From Tulasnella sp. 424 (taxonomy: Eukaryota; Basidiomycota; Agaricomycetes; Cantharellales; Tulasnellaceae), in assembly GCA_019633425.1 (NCBI GenBank), contig WSUB01000077.1:62001-126000 (forward strand): 64,000 nucleotides of DNA, in the 5' to 3' direction. Every line of letters begins with the position of its first letter. The stretch's first letter is position 1. Below, one piece after another: positions 10,439 to 21,518 of the stretch. The position numbers were made by a program, and so were the translations under genes. Under the pieces are notes generated by a model, which had not been told where the DNA came from, ran no database searches, and saw nothing but the letters and a program-made list of their open reading frames with translations.

Positions 10439-12997
10439 CCTTCATTCACGGTATGGATGCCGTTATAGAGGTGATGTGCACCTAAATGCCCGTAACGGAA
10501 TATGTTGTCTGAGAGTGACCAATACCAGCGAGCATCTGCGATGTGTGGCAACTCTTCAGGTAAAGCATGATTGGTGCAGTGTGTAGCAACGAACCTGTGT
10601 TCCCACCCATCATGCTCGGAGCAACAATTATGCTCTCATCACCAGGATGCGCATCCTCCCAAGCTGCTCGTATAGTCCCGCTCAGTAGTTTATACGCTGG
10701 AGAATCCAGGGAAGAGATGGGAGCTGGTTCCAGGGCATTTCCCCAAGCATCGGAAAGGGTGATTTTGCCTGTAAACGAGCTCGAAGTTGCAGAAACCGAG
10801 ATGTTGTCGAATCTAACAAGTTCGAGGTTATGTTTCGAAGCTACCGGAGAAAGGATGTCTATGACCGAGTTCTTGAGCGCTTGAATAGAACTATCGATAG
10901 CTATTCGATGATTGACGATAGCGAAGGCTTCTTCAGGCAGGGCATTGCTCTTGACGCCACCTTGAGGGAAGTATAGCAGATAAGCTTCAAGCCCGCACCT
11001 GAGTTGCTCGCAAGTCCCGTACCATGAATCACATCTATCGCTTGAGTGGTACCGAGAATAGATCTTAGCCACTTCGTGTTTGGCGCGTCTTCGTTGAGGA
11101 TATATTGTTCAACTTTCTTCAACGCGGTCTCGTCTCCTTGGGAGGCCTGGATAACTTCACGCCTGAGACGGTCGGAGATGTCTGGTGAATGAGCGGCGGC
11201 ACATTCGATGGACTTGAAGATAGGACTTTGTCGCGTGAGGTGTATCGGACGTGGGTTGGCTTCAAGTTGTGTCAACAGGAGAGCAAGAGGTCCAATGGAA
11301 GTATGCATCGGTGGAGTACTGGAGTGACCTCCAGGAGTGTTGACTTTGATACGGACCTCCATGGCTCCTGAGAGGATAAGTTGCTCATCGTCAATATATA
11401 CAAATGGGCAGTAACCTGCTCCTTCAAGTGCGAGCTAACCTCTTTCAGCAATGGCAGGTGCAGCAGTCATCCTGCCGAACGTCAGGTTATATCGTCCGCC
11501 CTCATCCACGATCATTGCAAATTTTTTCTTCTGAGTAACTTGAAGGTATCTGGCCAAGTGCGATGCACCCTGAAGGTGTTCGTGGTCGGTGAGAGACTAA
11601 GTAGCATAACCTGTCGCATGGACGCTCTCACTTGCAGTCCTGAAGTCTCTTCGTCGAACCCCAGAGACAGAGTGATCGTCCTTTTGGGGTTCCAGCCTTG
11701 TTCCAACAGGGTTTCCACGGCGAGTAGAATCCCAATCAAACCAGATCTATCATCCACCGATCCGCGACCCACAACGTACCCGTCAACAAGTTTTCCGGAG
11801 TACGGAGGCTCCTTCCAAAGCGAGTATGTGGCAGGATCAACGGGTACGACGTCTTAAATATAACATAACGAGGCTTAGGAGGTGGGTCCTCGGTATTTCT
11901 TGGTCCCTCACCTTGGTGTGCCGTGAGGAGCAGGGGGGCAAGGGAGTCGTCGGAACCTTTCCATTCATATAAAAGACCGTAGGTATTAATCTTAGTCAAG
12001 GAAAGGGAGGAATGGCTGCCAATCGACGTCAGCCGCTGACGCAAAGTTTGAGTGGCTTGAGACTCACGTTCGAGGGAATGTTGCTTCAAGGTACGTGTGG
12101 AAGAGTGAAAGGTTTGCCCATCTTGGGTCGCTTTCAACAGGACCTCATTCATCGAATGATTCTGTGCTGGAAGTTTTAGGTGATCATTGGACGTGTCAGA
12201 GACCGGACACCACCACCTCAGCCATGAAATTGCTTCGCTCACGGTACCCTGACAGCACCCCCCCAAGCTTCCGCAGCTCGAGCAGCAAAGTCATCCGATT
12301 TTAGGATATGCATGACCCTCCCCGTTACGTTGTTCCACGGTCGGAGTGGTTGTTCCTGTTCGCAAATGCTTGCGGGACGTTGGCCGGAGACATTGTATTG
12401 GAATTCGAAATGATGTGGCTGAAGGCGAGAGATAAGCAGATATGCTACAAACAAAGATGTTATAAGCTTGATAAAGCTTCTAAGTTGTTCCTTGACATGG
12501 GTTTTGGGGTGAACGCTGTGCATGCCGTTGACCTGGACGGTTGGGGTCGTAGGATTAGCTCTTTTTAGCATTAATGTGTCCAGAGGTAGGAGTGTTTTCT
12601 GGTTGTTGTTTTTCTCTGTCATCATTCCGTTCGTGAAAGGCTGTGCTGGTACGTCTTGAAACGACGGTGGGTTGATACAACGGTCTGCTGTGGACAGAGA
12701 TGTTGTTACGTCCAAGTGCGCCCTTTCATCGCAAGCCACCGGAACACGCAGCGTTGGTCCACCAAACAACATACGTCATGTTCGATAGCGATTTATTGAT
12801 GTGCACTCGTGCGTGCATGCTTGGGTATGAAGAAGGGTGTTCACTTGGGGAAACATGCCAACAAAACCTTGACATGTACAAGGCGCGGACGGACCAATCC
12901 TGGATCCCTCGCGGATAGGGTAAACGGAATCAAATAACAGGCTGCAGTACCATAGACCAGAAGAACAACTGTATGCAACAACGGAGCTACGTATATT

Positions 12998-15900
12998 CTA
13001 CTTCGCATCATCAGGGAACAGCTCTTTCCGCACCTTCTCTTCCTCGCTTTCGGTACCAGCGTTAGCCGCGTCAGCTTTAGGCTGGGAAGCAGGTACAGGT
13101 TCCTCAGCCTTTGGCTGTTCTGGTGGTGGTGTGACTTCTTCTGTCGAGAGCTCCTTTTGCTCATTTTTAGGGAGTGGTGGAGGGGGTTGGATACCTTGGG
13201 CGGCTTGCTGCTCGGCCGGGTCAGCCTTGCTTGTAAGCTTCTCTTGCACAGGTCCTGCCGCTTGTCCACCGACGTCACCCGAACTCTTGGCTGGCTGTTG
13301 CTTATTTGCGTGCTCGGCAAAGATGTCACGTCCGGGTTCGACTTGCTGAAGTACGGATTCGGTTTGGGTAGAATCCTTTCCTGATTCTCCAGCAACATGC
13401 TCAATGTCGCCCTCTTCGTGAGGCGCGCGGCCATCGGGGTATGGCACAACACTGGTGGCGGCCGCTTGTTCAACGGCCTGTGACATGGACGGGAAGTTTG
13501 CGTATTCGGAGTACTGGAAGAAATAGCGATCAGTCTTCCATATAGTGTCCGGGTTCTTAATTTAACTTACAGCCGAGGGATAAGAGTCGCTGCAAAATGA
13601 ACCCAGAGGTAAGAGTGGTCACCATCAGCAGCCTGCATGTGTTAATACGATCTAGACTTACCAGCTGAAATCCCATGTCTTCCTCCACTTCGCGGCATCG
13701 CACTTGCCCCTTGTCCATTGACCAGCGTAAGTAACCGGGCTGAAGTGCCACCACGTCCAGATCGCCGCAACGATGAAGACTCCGGCTACCTGGAGTCGAA
13801 TCTTGGGTTTTAATGAAGAGGTCACAAGGTCAAAGATAGCGGCCGTTAAGAGAATTGCGAAATAGAGAGCGGGGAAGTAGTGATGAAGGAACAATTGGCG
13901 AGACATGATAAAGAAGGGGAAGTAGTGGATGAACCACCCGATAGTGAGGAATCCACAGATCTGGTCATACTTGACGACAAATGCTAAAAGCGTTCACATG
14001 GTCAGCTCTCATCCATCATGAGAAAGACTCAAGGCACCCACAGTTATTGAGGTCCTTATATTGACGTTTGGCGCGTAGGACAAGAATACCGCGAGCCACG
14101 AGGTACGTCAAAACGGCAGCAGTGCTCAACCACCAGATGACAGGGTTGCCAATCAGATATACGTGACGTTTGTCGCGAACCCAGAAGTTCTACCAAAGGA
14201 TGACGGTCAGCGAAATGGAACCAAGCATCGCCGTTCCGTTCACTCACAATACCACGTTTGAGGGTAAGCCATGATTCCGGTCGGGAGTCGAAAGCATGAC
14301 GATCGGTCAATCCGGCGTTGGTGGTCCACATAACGTGGTTCAATTCCAGGAACCTGGCGAGGAAAGACGGGCGGCGGTAGTTGATCTTTTCGTTGTTTTC
14401 GCCAACTGGGTCGAAGTAAACCAAACCGACGTCAGTTGACATCACCGGTTACTCCTAATCTCAACTCACGTTGGGGATGTTCGTTGGTCTCGATGTACCA
14501 CAAGGAGTTGGCTTTGACGGCATTCTTGTTGCAGGTGACTTCTTGCTGCTCAAAGCCCCATTCTGGAAGCTTGACTTTGTGCGAGAAGAGGTAGCAACCT
14601 TGCAAAGCATGACGAAGTCGGAACACTGTGCCGAGGGTTCGAAGTCGACCGGAGCTGTGCTTGTCGTGGCTAGCGCCATATTCGATTTCAACAATCCAGT
14701 TGTCGTTCGCATCGCCGACGAAGCCAGGGAAGCCGTATGCGGAAACTTCATTTTGGAAGTCAACATCGGAAACGGGGGGGCGAACGTCATGAGAGTGAAG
14801 GCGTCGGTTGGTAGCGATGTGTTCAAGGCGGATAGACATATGGTTCTCGATCCATTTGAGAGGCTCGGTGGCGTAATCGTAGTCGGGTTGGCCTTCAGAG
14901 TGTCCCGCGATGAGTCGCCAGTTGTTGTTAGCGTCCTTGTGAGGATAGAGAGTAATCTGCTGTTGGTTGCTGCCAGTTGGGTAGTTATGCTCGTGTGAGT
15001 GGAGATAGCCACCTTGAGTATTGACGTGGCGAAGGGTAACCTCGGAACCAAGAGCAATGTCTAGAAACGGAAAGGATCAGCATATCGACAACTGGACAGA
15101 AGACAGCGTCCTCACCTGCCCAAGTATCTTGCATTCCCTTTCCTTTCAAACTTTGCTGGAACTGGGCGCTCATGAACCCATCTCCATCTCCAGAGTTTTG
15201 GAGGACCATGAAGTGGATCTCGAAGACAGCCATGTAGACAGTGATGGGAAGGACGATGAGGCATAGAGCTCTTGCAAGGAAGTGCTTCATCCATACTCTT
15301 GCTGGGACTTTCAAGTCACCAAGCAGGTCCCAGAGCTGCTTCATCGTCGCTAGGCCGATGGTGGCGATGGTGAAGAGACCAACCCACTTGCAGCTAGCCA
15401 CCGCTCCAAGAGACAAACCGGTCAGGGCGAGCCATAGCCACCAGTCCTCTGTGAAGGGCTCTTGGTGGTTCTCATTAGAGAAACAAACCCAGCAGAAGAC
15501 CGTAAGCGCGGTGAAGAAGATTAAGGGCGAGTCGAGGAGGATAAGTCGGGATTGAGTGATGAGACCGTTTTCGAATGTGATGAAAAGGGATCCAAGGAGG
15601 GCTGTGGCGGGGCGGCAATCAAGACCGCGAAGGGTGAGATAGGCTAAAGGAACGACGCCGACTCCCATAAGGGCGGGTAGGGAGCGCATAAGAACGTATG
15701 GTACATCGGAAGGGTATGGTCTATGGGGAGGACATTTGTCAAGACGTAGACGCGTCCTACACTCCGTATTGACTTACAGGCCGATTTCTTTGAAGTCGAA
15801 GTTGCCGTTGAATCCACCAAGGACGGCCATGAAGGTTATAAGGAGTTTGGCGAGCGGGGGGTGTACGTCGACGTAATAGCGCCCGTGGATGTACTTGCCG

Positions 15901-16258
15901 GCGAACTTTCCAAAATGGACTTCATCAAAGCTGAGCGACAAGAATTAATTTTCGTATAGGGTTTGCAGCCGGATAATGCCACTTACACAACGCTTGCTGG
16001 CCATGACAAGTGATACAGCCGGACACACAATGCAAGGACCACGATGCCCGCAAGCAACTTCCATTCCGAGCTGGCGATCCTCAGACCACCAAAGGCATGC
16101 TGGGATTGCTTCAATGAACCAGGTTGGGCGAGTGCCTTTCGCTCGTCCGCGTCCAAATGATGGTCTCTAGGCGGATACCGTGGCTGGTACTGCGGAGGCG
16201 GAAGCGTTGCTGGTGGAGATGCCTGTTTCGCTCCTCTTGCTCTGAATTCGCTGGCCAT
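12998..16258 (-). CDS. dolichyl-phosphate-mannose:protein O-mannosyltransferase (GT39, PMT1-type)
   Basis: Transfers mannose from dolichyl-phosphate mannose to Ser/Thr of secretory proteins in the ER membrane. The ATG at 16258 is followed by a basic, Pro-rich cytosolic N-terminus and a first membrane segment (LLAGIVVLALCVRLYHL). Exon 2 holds the conserved loop FDEVHFGKFAGKY and DVHPPLAKLL, including the catalytic Asp-Glu pair. Exon 3 has PYVLMRSLPALMG and ITQSRLILLDSPLIFF. Three MIR-domain blocks follow (GGYLHSHEHNYPTG, RRLHSHDVRPPVSD, GCYLFSHKVKLPEWG), then C-terminal membrane helices with WTTNAGLTDRHAFDSRPE. The GGYLHSH..QQQITLYPHKD pattern fits the PMT1 subfamily better than PMT2 or PMT4, from memory. 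After the normal end (YSEYANFP) comes an unusual ~150-residue Pro/Gln/Glu-rich tail to the TAG at 12998-13000. Confidence 0.9.
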
Positions 16259-17011
16259 CGTCACTGACGATTTGAAGGGCGAGTTGGTGAGCAAGAATTG
16301 AGAGCTGTGGAATAATAATAAGAAATGTCGACGTGGAGATGATGATGCTGTTGTACTTTTGACCGATGATAGACCATTTTTCGCACGAGCCCTACCCATG
16401 TTAGATTCGATCTCTGCTGTCCCGAAGTTCGAACGCTGCGGACACGCCCCAGGCACAGAAAGTTAGAATCTCGGAAGAGAAGGCTTATGTCGGAGATCTA
16501 TAGCAAGGCATTCCGGAGCGAGCCCATCAGCTGTCCTTACATGCACGGATCGTTTGGCTATGGCAGTTTCCAGCTCCGACGTTCCGAGCCATTTAAGTAA
16601 CATTCAAGGCGGATGGATACGTATACTCGAACCGAACCATGCCCGGGACTCGGACTTTGGAGTCGGAGTGGATACACGGAGATGTGCCCAATCCGGGCTT
16701 ACTTCGGCAACGCGGACGGGCCGACGCACTCACGTCAAAGAGTCCTATCTTCCTTAATGCCAAGCAACGCGGATTATCTGAATCTTCCGCTTCAAATTGT
16801 AAGCTTCAGTCCCCTCCGATGCAGCGTCCGTTAGATAACAATATTGCTTGAACATCAACACGACCTCGGAATCACGAGCCGGCTGTCGCTCTCAGGCTCC
16901 CGGCAGCAGCAGACACGAACTTGTTCATGCAAGACGACCGCTTGTATCAGCTCGAGAATTAGGTTCAGAGACATCTTCAATGCTGTTCATCCAGGTGTCT
17001 CGAAGAAGCTG
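16259..17011. other. intergenic, no gene seen
   Basis: Upstream region of the O-mannosyltransferase, up to the NAA10 relic. Short ORFs here overlap one another in all frames and show no recognisable protein. No tRNA-like fold or repeat was noticed. Confidence 0.5.
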
Positions 17012-17250
17012 CTTCTGATTAGGCCGGTTGCTTGCTCGGTATGTCAGCATGTAACCTACAGAACTTACCAGCAAGATACAACTCCCCCGCCACTGTGAGT
17101 CATTGCACGAAAGCTTCTTGCGTAGCTACCATGTTCACTGGTGTATGCATTGCTAATCTTTACGATATCATGAGATGACCTTCAGTATCGTAAGTCGGAC
17201 AAAGCAACAGAAACCGAGTGATGGACTCCATCCTAACCAAAACTTGGGCC
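17012..17250 (+). pseudogene. degenerate NAA10 N-acetyltransferase fragment
   Basis: This stretch aligns by eye with the 5' half of the intact NAA10 gene on the opposite strand at 34214-34978. Matching landmarks occur in order: cttgctcggtatg, acctacagaacttacc (CNLQNLPE region), the intron donor ctgtgagtcattgca, gtagct.cc.tgt within the intron, atctttac.at..catga (LYHAM), ttca.tatcgta, and catcct..ccaaaa (ILAKM). The intron is retained, so the copy arose through DNA, not a processed transcript. Frame is destroyed and no GNAT motif survives. The stretch 17251-17725 shows no further clear match and no other gene. Confidence 0.72.
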
Positions 17251-17725
17251 CTGTCTTTTATGTCTGGGCTCATTCAAATGTACTGAACTAACAGTAGCTC
17301 GCATTGTGAATCACAAGTCGCAGTCGTGACCATTCGAATAGGTGAGAGGAGCCAGCTATTTTTATGTATTCTCTCGGCATCATCGGGGACACAACATTTC
17401 CATCGCTCTGCGTCGGCCATCCCGTTGGATATCTCCTATCACAAGATAAGAGCTTCCCCAGTAATTCGACTTGCAATGCGCCTTCTAGCTTCATTCATTA
17501 TTCTTTCGCCAAAACGTTACGAGTGCTATCCCAATCACTGGACTTTTCCACCACGAAGACCGCTTCTCGGAACAAATATATCGAGCATAATATCCGTCAT
17601 TATGCAGCCGCTAAACCGGAAGTACACGGGTCTAAGTTTTGGTGGGATGAGATAACCTAGTTAGACGATGTAATGACAATATTGGAAACAATCCCGTCAC
17701 TACGCAGTATGGACAAAGTGGTAAC

Positions 17726-19360
17726 CTAAGAGGACTTGATAATTCCCTTAGACTTTAGATATTCCGTGTGTTCTGCCACATGTCCCCGGACTTGTCTATC
17801 AACACCCCATCTCCATATAGGAATACCAATCTAATCGATGCATGGTCAATCTTGGGAGCAGTGATTTGGACGTGTACAATGGCTCACCAGTCCAATGAGG
17901 ATCAGTCCAATTTCCGTTAGGATATTGTTATGATTCGGGGCAGAACCTCGCGTCGTGACTCGGAACAAATGGGAGTTCATATCATAAGCAATGTGCGCTT
18001 GGCCAGACGAGACACCTTTAAGAGAGTTTTAGGATCGTGGAGGGAAACGAGAACGGCTGAGAGCGTGTCGCCCTTACCAGACAGCAACTTTTTGGCGGAC
18101 GCTTCAACCGAGTACCCCTCGTCGCCCTCAATTTCCACAGCAATCTTCGGCTTGGTTTTCAGCTCTATCAAATGCAGGAAGTCGCTTAGTTGGGCAAGGG
18201 GGTGCCTTTCTATACTGAAATTCCGCACCTGTCTCATAGCCCGGTGTTTTCATGGTGCCTGCGAAAAAGATATGAACGTCTGTTCCGTACAGTAGACATT
18301 CGTTTCTGAGGGTATCGGCTAGTCCTAGAGATCAAAGTGCCTCGTGGGTTAGACCCTCAAGAAAAGTGTCCGACGAGGCTACCAACCTCGCAGAGCGTGT
18401 TTTGCCGGAGAATAGGAACCAAAGCCGACGAAGCTCATTAGTGAGAGGGTGGAACCAACGAAACAAATCTTTCCGCCTCTGAATTGCTGGCTTGCGGTCA
18501 TTTTCACCACTTCCTAATCANNNNNNNNNNNNNNNNNNNNNNNNNNNNNNNNNNNNNNNNNNNNNNNNNNNNNNNNNNNNNNNNNNNNNNNNNNNNNNNN
18601 NNNNNNNNNNNNNNTTAGTGAGAGGGTGGAACCAACGAAACAAATCTTTCCGCCTCTGAATTGCTGGCTTGCGGTCATTTTCACCACTTCCTAATCAGGC
18701 AACAATTACGTCAACACTCTCCCTACGTTCATCATTGAACACACTTACCAAGGCGGTCCACGCTTGTATCCCTAGCAAATAGCGCCCCCAGTCAGAAGGA
18801 GCTGCAAATAACCAATGAAACCAACTTACAGTATCCATCATCCATTCCTTTACGCAGGTCCGCCTCGTCCATCTCGACGAAAAACTTGGGAGCCGAAGCG
18901 CCAGCAACAAGGAAAGCGCCATCAGGAACTCGGCCGCCGTAGGGTGCACATGCAGCCTCGAGTGCTTCTTTAGCCCCAGCTGCAGTGCTCAGAGAGTACG
19001 AGTAATAAGCGAGCTTTTGCTCAGGAGAAACGCGGTGGGTCTCGAGTGTTCTGAGCGCGGCTTGGAGAGTTTTCTCCGTTCGAGCCACTATGGACACGTT
19101 GGCACCTTTTTTGACTAGCTCGATGGCGACGGCTAACCCCAGTCCCGAGCTTCCTCCAGTGACATAGCAGTGCTGAACCGGTCGAAAACGCAAAATTCAG
19201 CTTACTCCAAACGGCTGCCTGCCTGCGGACGCACCTTTCCTCTTGGATCCCAGTTTTTGGAGAACCAACCCATTTTAATCGATGCAAGAGTGATAGACAA
19301 GAGAACAGTTAGGAGTGAAACTTGGACAGGAAGCGAGAGCTCGGTGGAAACGAAGCCCAT
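17726..19360 (-). CDS. 3-ketodihydrosphingosine reductase, copy 1
   Basis: Short-chain dehydrogenase that reduces 3-ketodihydrosphingosine to dihydrosphingosine with NADPH, the second step of sphingolipid synthesis at the ER (yeast TSC10, human KDSR). The ATG at 19358-19360 opens with a hydrophobic N-terminal anchor, then GWFSKNWDPRGK, the Rossmann motif YVTGGSSGLGLA, SIVARTEKTL, and the catalytic Ser and Tyr-x-x-x-Lys in GSTLSL and GSYSPAKHALRG. The C-terminus runs PGYETELKTKPKIAVEIEG, VSSGQAHIAYDMNSHL, then hydrophobic LTEIGLILIGL and IGIPIWRWGVDRQVRG to TAG at 17726-17728. About eight exons join with canonical borders. An N run lies inside but probably hides no sequence. A second copy lies immediately to the right. 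Confidence 0.88.
18521..18614. other. assembly gap (94 N) with duplicated flanks
   Basis: The 83 bases before the Ns (18438-18520, from ttagtgagagggtgg to cttcctaatca) are repeated exactly right after them (18615-18697). The second gene copy at ~20643-20725 has this block once and no insert. The gap is therefore most likely two contig ends that overlap, not missing sequence. Confidence 0.9.
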
Positions 19361-19488
19361 GCAGTTTGCTGGCGCGTTCAGGATCGTTGGGAGTTAACGG
19401 TGACGGCTTCATCCCGAAACGCCGTGCGGCAAACACACGTACGGGCAGGATCTCCGTTACGACCGAACCACCTACAAACAGACAACGC

Positions 19489-19738
19489 TCTCCATGGAGA
19501 CCAGGCCACATACACACATCTTTACTTCAGGGCCTCTCAGGAGGAGAGGATAACAATGCTTCGTTTTGCTCTGGAGCGGAAAAAAGGCTCGGCCGCGTCG
19601 AACCCTCATTACGCATCGCCCGCTACAACCACCACGCCAGAACCACCAATCCCTGCAGTTCAGCACACTGCGCCCTCGATGCCCCCTGTTCCCGACGAAA
19701 ATCAAAACACGAACGATTCGGACGGTTTGTACTTGTAA
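19489..19738 (+). pseudogene. truncated copy of the small coiled-coil gene
   Basis: Copy of the gene at 21519-22061. Only the first two codons (ATGGAG) survive before a deletion jumps to the end of its second intron (cttcag), after which the third exon is preserved: RASQEERITMLRFALE through SDGLYL with the same stop. About 300 bases containing the rest of exon 1, exon 2 and most of both introns are gone, so the predicted coiled coil is lost. Translation could only give a short tail peptide (ATG at 19557). It is divergent to reductase copy 1, as in the other pair. Confidence 0.78.
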
Positions 19739-19930
19739 AATATAAATTTTCGACTTTATTTTGTGCCAGAAGGACGTCACCCACCTCACCACCGATTGCT
19801 TAAGAAGCACTAATGCGTATTATCGTTCGCCTCAAGCATAATAAAGGAAAGCACAACAAGGACAGTCGCACCAAAAGGGAAAAAAAACACAATTATCAAG
19901 AGATTCAAAAGTGTTTGAGCGTGGAGGACC

Positions 19931-21387
19931 CTAAGAGGGCTTGATGATTCCCTTGGACTTTAAATATTCCGTGTGTTCTTCCCCATGATCCCGGACTTTT
20001 TTATCGGCGACCCATCTCAAAATAGGAATACCGATCTAATGGATGCATAGTCAATCTTGGGAGTAGGGATTTGGACGTGTACGATGGCTTACCAATCCAA
20101 TGAGGGTAAGTCCAATTTCCGTTAGGATATTGTTATGGTTTGGAGTAGAACCTCGCGTCGTGACTCGGAACAAATTGGAGGCCATGTCATAAGCAATGTG
20201 CGCTTGGCTAGACGAGACACCTTTAAGAGAGTTTTAGGATCGTGGAGGGAAGCGAGAACAGCCGAGAGCGTGTCGCCTTTACCAGACAGCAATTTTTTGG
20301 CGGACGCTTCCACTGAGTACCCCTCCTCGCCCTCAATTTCTGCAGTAATCTTGGGCTTGGTTTTCATCTCTATCGAATGCAGGAAGTCGTTGCGTTGAGC
20401 GAGGGGGTACCTTACTGTACAGAAATTCCGCACCTGTCTCATAGCCCGGTGTTTTCATGGTAGTTGCGAAGAAGATATGAACGTCTGTTCCGTACAATAG
20501 ACATTCGTTTCTGAGGGTATCGGCTAGTCCTAGAGATCAAAGTGCCTCGTGGGTTAGACCCTCGACAAAAGTGTCCGACGAGGCTACCAACCTCGCAGAG
20601 CGTGTTTTGCCGGAGAATAGGAACCAAAGCCGACGAAGCCCAGCAGTGAGAGGGTGGAACCAACGAAACAAATCTTTCCGCCTCTGAATTGCTGGCTTGC
20701 GGTCATTTTCACCACTTCCTAATCAGGCAGCAATTACGTCAATACTCTCCCCGCACTCATTAACGAACACATTTACCAAGGCGGTCCACGCTTGTACCCC
20801 TAGGGAATAGCGCCCCGGTCAGAGGGAGCTACAAATACCCAATGAAGCCAGCTTACAGTATCCATCATCCATTCCTTTACGCAGGTCCGCCTCGTCCATC
20901 TCGACGAAAAACTTGGGAGCCGAAGCGCCAGCCACAAGGAAAGCGCCATCAGGAACTCGGCCGTCGTACGGTGCACATGCAGCCGCGAGTGCCTCTTTAG
21001 CGCCAGCCGCAGTGCTCAGAGAGTACGAGTAATAAGCGAGCTTTTGCTCAGGAGAAACGCGGTGGGTCTCGAGTGTTCTGAGCGCGGCTTGGAGAGTTTT
21101 CTCCGTTCGAGCCACTATGGACACGTTGGCACCTTTTTTGACTAGCTCGATGGCGACGGCTAACCCCAGTCCTGAGCTTCCTCCAGTGACATAGCAGTGC
21201 TGAACCAGTCGGAAACGTAAAACTCAGCTTACTCCAAACAGCTACCTGCTTACGGACGTACCTTTCCTCTTGGATCCCAGTTTCCGGAGAACCAACCCAT
21301 TTTAATCGAGGCAAGGGTGATAGACAAGAGAACAGTCAGGAGTGAAACTTGGACAGGGAGCGAGAGCTCGGTGAAAACGAAACCCAT
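19931..21387 (-). CDS. 3-ketodihydrosphingosine reductase, copy 2
   Basis: Paralogue of the gene at 17726-19360 with the same exon plan. The ATG at 21385-21387 leads into an N-terminal membrane anchor (VSLLTVLLSITLASI) and GWFSGNWDPRGK. The NADPH-binding TGGSSGLGLA and the Tyr-x-x-x-Lys pair in GSYSPAKHALRG are retained. The C-terminus differs more than the core: VSSSQAHIAYDMASNL against VSSGQAHIAYDMNSHL, and PILRWVADKKVRDHGEE against PIWRWGVDRQVRGHVAE. The stop is TAG at 19931-19933. No break was seen. The start lies 131 bases from the ATG of the divergent coiled-coil gene, so the two probably share a promoter. Confidence 0.88.
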
Positions 21388-21518
21388 GCTGGCGTGTTCA
21401 GGATCGTTGGGAGTTAGCGGTGACGGCTTCACCCCCCAACGCCGTGCGGGCGGCAAGCATGCACGGGGCAGGATCTCCGTTACGACCGAACCACCTACAG
21501 ACGCAGACAACGCTCTCC

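Larger units (their letters stand above)
8237..12622 (-). pseudogene. Gly-Xaa carboxypeptidase copy 3, nonsense mutation, TE-filled last intron
   Basis: All nine exons of the M20 carboxypeptidase are recognisable and mostly in frame, from the MTEKNN start (ATG at 12622) to a last exon reading AIRLDGFVDIVKFF with TAG at 8237-8239. In exon 2, copies 1 and 2 have a Trp codon (..DEWGPVES / ..DGWGPVES). Here the codon is TGA (plus-strand tca at 12145-12147), giving TESFDE-stop. The phase is fixed by the exon 1 end (RVP) and the shared acceptor. Truncation there removes every zinc ligand. The last intron (after HTVNE) holds two DNA transposons and spans about 2.1 kb instead of ~75 bases. The remaining exons are well preserved, so inactivation is probably recent. 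Confidence 0.85.
7621..12830. repeat. tandem unit 3, enlarged by two transposons
   Basis: Third direct repeat. Homology to units 1 and 2 resumes on both sides of two insertions (8359-9060 and 9090-10438), which explain why it is ~2 kb longer. Homology ends near 12830, after the shared gatgtgcactc sequence that also closes units 1 and 2. Confidence 0.82.
17726..19930. repeat. tandem unit 1 (reductase + coiled-coil gene)
   Basis: First of two direct repeats. The second spans 19931 to about 22280. Both hold the minus-strand reductase, the short divergent promoter, the plus-strand coiled-coil gene and its 3' flank (tattatcgttcgc, gataaaggaaagcacaac..). The 3' flank in unit 2 abuts the Argonaute stop, and in unit 1 it abuts the second reductase. 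Unit 1 is shorter because of the deletion in the coiled-coil gene. Confidence 0.85.

Noticed and set aside
14471..14998. Long plus-strand ORF opposite the O-mannosyltransferase
   Set aside because: It is the antisense shadow of the MIR-domain exons. It shows no domain of its own, and the minus strand carries clear PMT motifs.
16430..17000. Possible tRNA or small RNA between PMT and the NAA10 relic
   Set aside because: No cloverleaf with a T-loop GTTCRA motif in register could be built by eye.
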